Part shown: in pieces, positions 6,782 to 9,191 of the stretch
Layout of the letters: each line of letters starts with the position of its first letter
How positions within the stretch are numbered: position 1 is the stretch's first letter
DNA from: Scatomorpha sp964535405
Lineage (GTDB): Bacteria; Bacillota; Clostridia; Oscillospirales; Oscillospiraceae
DNA: 9,191 nt
NCBI GenBank assembly: GCA_964535405.1
Contig: CAZHUG010000071.1
Location: 1-9,191, forward strand
Direction: 5' to 3'
The notes under the pieces: generated by a model
What the model was told of the DNA's origin: nothing
What the model saw: only the letters and a program-made list of their open reading frames with translations
Databases searched by the model: none
Translations under genes and position numbers: made by a program

Positions 6782-7290
6782 GGACGGGCCAGCGCCCTGT
6801 CGTAGGCGTCCTTCGTTTTGGCGTCGAAGCAGACCATGCGCACGCGCTCCATTGCCGGATGCTCATCCAAAAAGGCTGCGATGGTTTCTATCGCGACCTG
6901 CGCCGCCATATCCAGCGGATAGCCGTATACGCCCGTGCTGATCGACGGGAAGTCCACGGTTTTGCAGTCGTTCTCCGCCGCCAGGGACAGACAGGAGCTG
7001 TAACAGCCCGCGAGCAGCTCCGCTTCGCCCTTACTGCCGCCGTGCCACACAGGGCCGGGTGTATGCAGCACATAGCGCGCAGGCAGACCATAGCCCTTTG
7101 TTATCTTGGCCTTGCCGGTTTCACAGCCGCGCAGCGTCCGGCACTCGGCCAAAAGCTCAGGCCCGGCCGCGCGGTGTATCGCGCCGTCAACCCCGCCCCC
7201 GCCTAAAAGCGAGGTGTTTGCCGCGTTTGCAATGGCGTCAACGGCTGACTTTGTGATGTCGCCCTTTATTATTTCTATGCGTTTATGCAT
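6778..7290 (-). CDS. Macro-domain protein, O-acetyl-ADP-ribose deacetylase (YmdB-like)
   Basis: This 170-residue single macro domain matches the layout of E. coli YmdB closely. It has the adenine-site GDIT (Asp11), NAANTSLLGGGGVDGAIHRAAG with Asn25 and Asp35 at the positions of the YmdB catalytic pair, HTPGPVWHGG (76-85), and the phosphate loop SISTGVYGYP (116-125). The family hydrolyses O-acetyl-ADP-ribose and can remove ADP-ribose from acidic residues or from phosphorylated nucleic acid ends. The cellular substrate here is unknown. The ATG at 7290 has AGGGGG 7 bases upstream and a good promoter just beyond. It is the first gene of a three-gene minus-strand unit with the pseudouridine synthase and rhomboid. 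Its position directly behind rtcB could link it to RNA repair, but that is inference. Confidence 0.93.
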   Translation of the reverse strand: MHKRIEIIKGDITKSAVDAIANAANTSLLGGGGVDGAIHRAAGPELLAECRTLRGCETGKAKITKGYGLPARYVLHTPGPVWHGGSKGEAELLAGCYSSCLSLAAENDCKTVDFPSISTGVYGYPLDMAAQVAIETIAAFLDEHPAMERVRMVCFDAKTKDAYDRALARP

Positions 7291-7318
7291 GTCTGCGCCC
7301 CCTAAACTAAATCAAGCT

Positions 7319-7347
7319 ATATTACCATATTTTTCTCATTTTCACAA
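7319..7347 (-). promoter_or_regulatory. Promoter of the macro-domain/pseudouridine synthase/rhomboid unit
   Basis: Read on the minus strand, TTGTGA (7347-7342) is followed after 17 bases by TAATAT (7324-7319). A TG one base before the -10 box makes it an extended -10. Each hexamer matches the SigA consensus at 4 of 6 positions. The predicted start near 7312 would leave a leader of about 22 bases ending in the AGGGGG ribosome binding site (7303-7298). The region is AT-rich compared with the flanking genes. There is no hairpin terminator between the rtcB stop and this promoter, so read-through from rtcB is also possible. Confidence 0.6.
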
Positions 7348-7359
7348 CGCCCGCAAACA

Positions 7360-8556
7360 TTATTGCGCTGATTTGAAGTTGTAAATAGGCTTAATAACAG
7401 CGTCTATTGCAGCTGTCGGGCCGATATTATTGACAATGTCCTCCATGTTCTTGTAAGCCATGGGGCACTCGTCAAGCGTGTTGCGGTCTACAGAGGTTGT
7501 GTAGATTCCCTCCATCTGCTTTTTAAACTCGGAAACCGTGAAGCTCTGCTTCGCCTGGCTTCGGCTCATGAGCCTGCCCGCCCCGTGCGGAGCCGAGAAG
7601 TTCCAATCCTCATTGCCCTTGCCGCTGCAAAGAAGACTGCCGTCACGCATATTTATGGGGATGAGCAGGCGCTCGCCCCGTTTTGCGGAGACCGCACCCT
7701 TGCGCAGAATCATATTATCCGTATCGATATAATTGTGAATAGTCGTGAACTGCTCAAGCACGTGAAATTTCATAGCCCTGACAATTGTGTCCATCATCGC
7801 CCTGCGGTTCAGGCTCGCATAGCGCTGAGCGATCACCATGTCGTGCATATACTGCTCAAAGAGCTCACCCTCGGCATAAGCAAGCTGCTTCGGTATGCTC
7901 TGCTCCGCCTCAAGCTGTTTCAGTGCGCCTTTTATCTCAGCCTCCCGCCCCGCCGCCTTCAGCTCCGCAATCGTATTATCCAGCGCCTGCTTATGTCTGA
8001 CTTTCAGGGCCTTATACGCTCTTCCCTGATAGTAGTTTGCAATCTGAAGGCCGAGATGCCGGCTTCCGGAGTGCACGACGACGTAAATATTGCCCTCATC
8101 GTCCCGATTCGCCTCAATAAAATGGTTGCCGCCGCCGAGAGTCCCGATGCTGTGCAGCGCTCTGTTATAGTCGATCTGCTTCAGGCAGTGCAGGCTCTCC
8201 AAATCCGCATCGCCAGAAAATCTGTGTCTGTCTTTGCGGATCGAAAAGCCGGAGGGTATCCCCTGCCTTATGACAGTATCGAGCTTCTGCGGCTCGATAT
8301 TTTTTTCTTTAATCCGTATGGTCTCCATGCCGCAGCCGATGTCGACTCCGACAAGATTCGGGCAGACCTTATCCTCTATCGTCATGGTCGTGCCAATAGT
8401 ACAGCCCGCGCCCGCATGAATATCCGGCATCATCCGAATCCTGCTCCCTGCGACGTAGGGCTGGTTTAAAAGCTCTATTACCTGTGAAATTGACATGTCG
8501 TCAACGGTATCGGCGAACACCTTTGCCGATGCAAATTTACCCTGCAGCTCCAGCAT
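7360..8556 (-). CDS. rtcB: RNA-splicing ligase RtcB
   Basis: This 398-residue GTP- and Mn2+-dependent ligase joins a 2',3'-cyclic or 3' phosphate end to a 5'-hydroxyl end. The metal and active-site motifs are all present: MPDIHAG (43-49); VGVDIGCGM with Asp72 and Cys75; GTLGGGNHFIE (138-148, with Asn144 and His145); VHSGSRHLG with His162; FTTIHNYID with His274; and RKGAVSAKRGE (285-294). The guanylylated histidine is His324 in SAPHGAGRLMSR, followed late by YKNMEDIV. A helical charged insert lies at about 185-235. The length is typical of one bacterial RtcB branch. Its role is probably RNA repair after ribonuclease cleavage; bacterial targets are largely unknown. The ATG at 8556 has GAGGAGG 7 bases upstream. 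No archease, RtcA or RtcR-type activator is visible in the window. It is transcribed from its own strong promoter. Confidence 0.96.
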   Translation of the reverse strand: MLELQGKFASAKVFADTVDDMSISQVIELLNQPYVAGSRIRMMPDIHAGAGCTIGTTMTIEDKVCPNLVGVDIGCGMETIRIKEKNIEPQKLDTVIRQGIPSGFSIRKDRHRFSGDADLESLHCLKQIDYNRALHSIGTLGGGNHFIEANRDDEGNIYVVVHSGSRHLGLQIANYYQGRAYKALKVRHKQALDNTIAELKAAGREAEIKGALKQLEAEQSIPKQLAYAEGELFEQYMHDMVIAQRYASLNRRAMMDTIVRAMKFHVLEQFTTIHNYIDTDNMILRKGAVSAKRGERLLIPINMRDGSLLCSGKGNEDWNFSAPHGAGRLMSRSQAKQSFTVSEFKKQMEGIYTTSVDRNTLDECPMAYKNMEDIVNNIGPTAAIDAVIKPIYNFKSAQ

Positions 8557-8589
8557 CAGATTGCCTCCTCGTTTCAGTGGATTACTGGA

Positions 8590-8617
8590 ATTATATCACA
8601 AATCAAACCCGGTTCAA
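8590..8617 (-). promoter_or_regulatory. Promoter of rtcB
   Basis: On the minus strand, TTGAAC (8617-8612) is followed after 16 bases by a perfect TATAAT (8595-8590), preceded by TGA, making an extended -10. The expected start near 8583 gives a leader of about 27 bases carrying GAGGAGG. It looks like a constitutive SigA-type promoter rather than the sigma-54 promoter known for E. coli rtcBA; no GG-N10-GC element is seen. A short palindrome, AACCCGGTT, overlaps the -35 side of the spacer. Confidence 0.75.
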
Positions 8618-8622
8618 ACAGC

Positions 8623-8652
8623 AAAAACGCCCCGACGATATGTCGGGGCGTT
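8623..8652 (-). terminator. Intrinsic terminator of the CNNM/CorC-type gene
   Basis: A perfect 11-bp GC-rich stem (8626-8636 with 8642-8652, core CGCCCCGAC/GTCGGGGCG) has a 5-nt loop. Read on the minus strand it ends in a run of five U (8627-8623). It lies 8 bases past the stop codon of the upstream minus-strand gene and just before the rtcB promoter, isolating the two transcription units. Confidence 0.9.
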
Positions 8653-8660
8653 GTCACATT

Positions 8661-9191
8661 TTATTCTTCCGCGTCGGGCGGCTGATCTTTGCTTATCAGG
8701 ATGCGCTCAACGCGAAGTCCGTCCATCTCAAGCACAGTAACCGTCACGTCGTCAAAGATGAAGCCCTGCCCGGGCTTCGGAAAGCCGCCGAACATCTCCA
8801 GCGTCCAGCCCCCGACAGTCTCGCTTTCGCAATCGAAGCTCTCCTCCGAATAGCCGATAAGCTCCTGAAAATCGGCAATGGACATGTCGCCGTCAAGCTC
8901 GTACTCGCCGTTGGCCTTCTCGACAACCTCCTGCTCGACCTCGTCGGTCTCGTCCCAAATCTCGCCCACGATCTGCTCAAGCACGTCCTCCATCGAGATG
9001 ACGCCGAGCGTGCCGCCGTATTCGTCGGTGACGATGGCAAGATGCTTCTTGGCACGGCGCAGCTCTGCAAGCACCTGCGGCAGCTTGATGGTTTTATAGA
9101 CATACAGCGGCTCCATGAGCATGGAGCGAATGTCAGGCCTGGGATTATCAATCCTCGCCTTGAGGAAATGGTTCAAATACAGAAAACCGAT
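8661..9191 (-). CDS. CNNM/CorC-type protein (hemolysin family), C-terminal part, continues past the window edge
   Basis: The reading frame is open to the last base of the window, and the residues before the apparent TTG start (IGFLYL then NHFLKARI) fit a CBS-domain strand, so this is the end of a longer gene. What is seen is the last 176 residues. The end of the CBS pair comes first, with LYVYKTIKLPQVLAELRR, HLAIVTDEYGGTLGVISMEDVLEQIVGEIWDE. The CorC/HlyC C-terminal domain follows, with YELDGDMSIADFQEL, ETVGGWTLEMFGGFPKPGQ and a final strand before the acidic tail PPDAEE. Full-length relatives have an N-terminal four-helix DUF21/CNNM membrane domain and act in magnesium or other cation efflux or transport; the hemolysin name is historical. 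Whether this protein has the membrane domain lies outside the window. The gene ends at a strong terminator. Confidence 0.92.
   Translation of the reverse strand: MGFLYLNHFLKARIDNPRPDIRSMLMEPLYVYKTIKLPQVLAELRRAKKHLAIVTDEYGGTLGVISMEDVLEQIVGEIWDETDEVEQEVVEKANGEYELDGDMSIADFQELIGYSEESFDCESETVGGWTLEMFGGFPKPGQGFIFDDVTVTVLEMDGLRVERILISKDQPPDAEE

Noticed and set aside
7585..8469. A 294-codon open frame on the plus strand opposite rtcB
   Set aside because: It lies wholly antisense to a fully conserved RtcB, has no ribosome binding site and shows no recognisable domain. Antisense frames of this length are common opposite G+C-rich codon use.
9174..9176. TTG as the start of the CNNM/CorC-type gene
   Set aside because: The frame stays open to the window edge and the residues before it (IGFLYL) belong to a CBS-domain strand, so the gene is truncated by the window rather than starting here.

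Overview
The window reads as chromosomal, gene-dense DNA from an anaerobic member of the Bacillota, most likely class Clostridia (Oscillospirales-like). The reasons are AGGAGG-type ribosome binding sites, many short gene overlaps, moderate G+C, and the gene set: an SPL-type radical SAM protein, a clostridial-type Dus, a VTT membrane protein and a CNNM/CorC-type protein. The lineage is inferred from style and gene content, because no rRNA or marker gene is present. I see no mobile element, tRNA, rRNA or CRISPR array.

Left half (1-5261, plus strand): after what may be the last 32 codons of a gene entering from the left, six genes run head to tail with overlaps or very short gaps. They are a papain/NlpC-P60-like cysteine hydrolase (137-742), a VTT/TVP38 membrane protein (711-1442), an OmpR-type response regulator (1435-2109), its sensor histidine kinase (2097-3437), an SPL-family radical SAM protein (3445-4317) and a tRNA-dihydrouridine synthase (4338-5261). 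The packing implies one transcript. The first four genes look like an envelope-sensing and envelope-modifying module, and the last two act on nucleic acid. The run ends at a perfect 16-bp hairpin (5265-5302) that can stop transcription from both sides.

Right half (9191-5341, minus strand): the C-terminal part of a CNNM/CorC-type protein enters from the right and ends at a hairpin terminator. Next is rtcB (RNA ligase), with its own near-consensus extended -10 promoter. A second promoter lies behind rtcB and drives a macro-domain ADP-ribosyl hydrolase, an RluA-family pseudouridine synthase (GTGA overlap) and a rhomboid intramembrane protease (26-nt overlap). The two transcription units converge on the shared terminator.

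Most of the genes belong to known families. The points most worth following are the beta-clamp-like C-terminal motif on the radical SAM protein, the hairpin that hides the ribosome binding site of the first gene, the hydrolase/VTT/two-component cluster, and the rtcB/macro-domain neighbourhood with its two visible promoters. I found no clear sign of a wholly undescribed multi-gene system.
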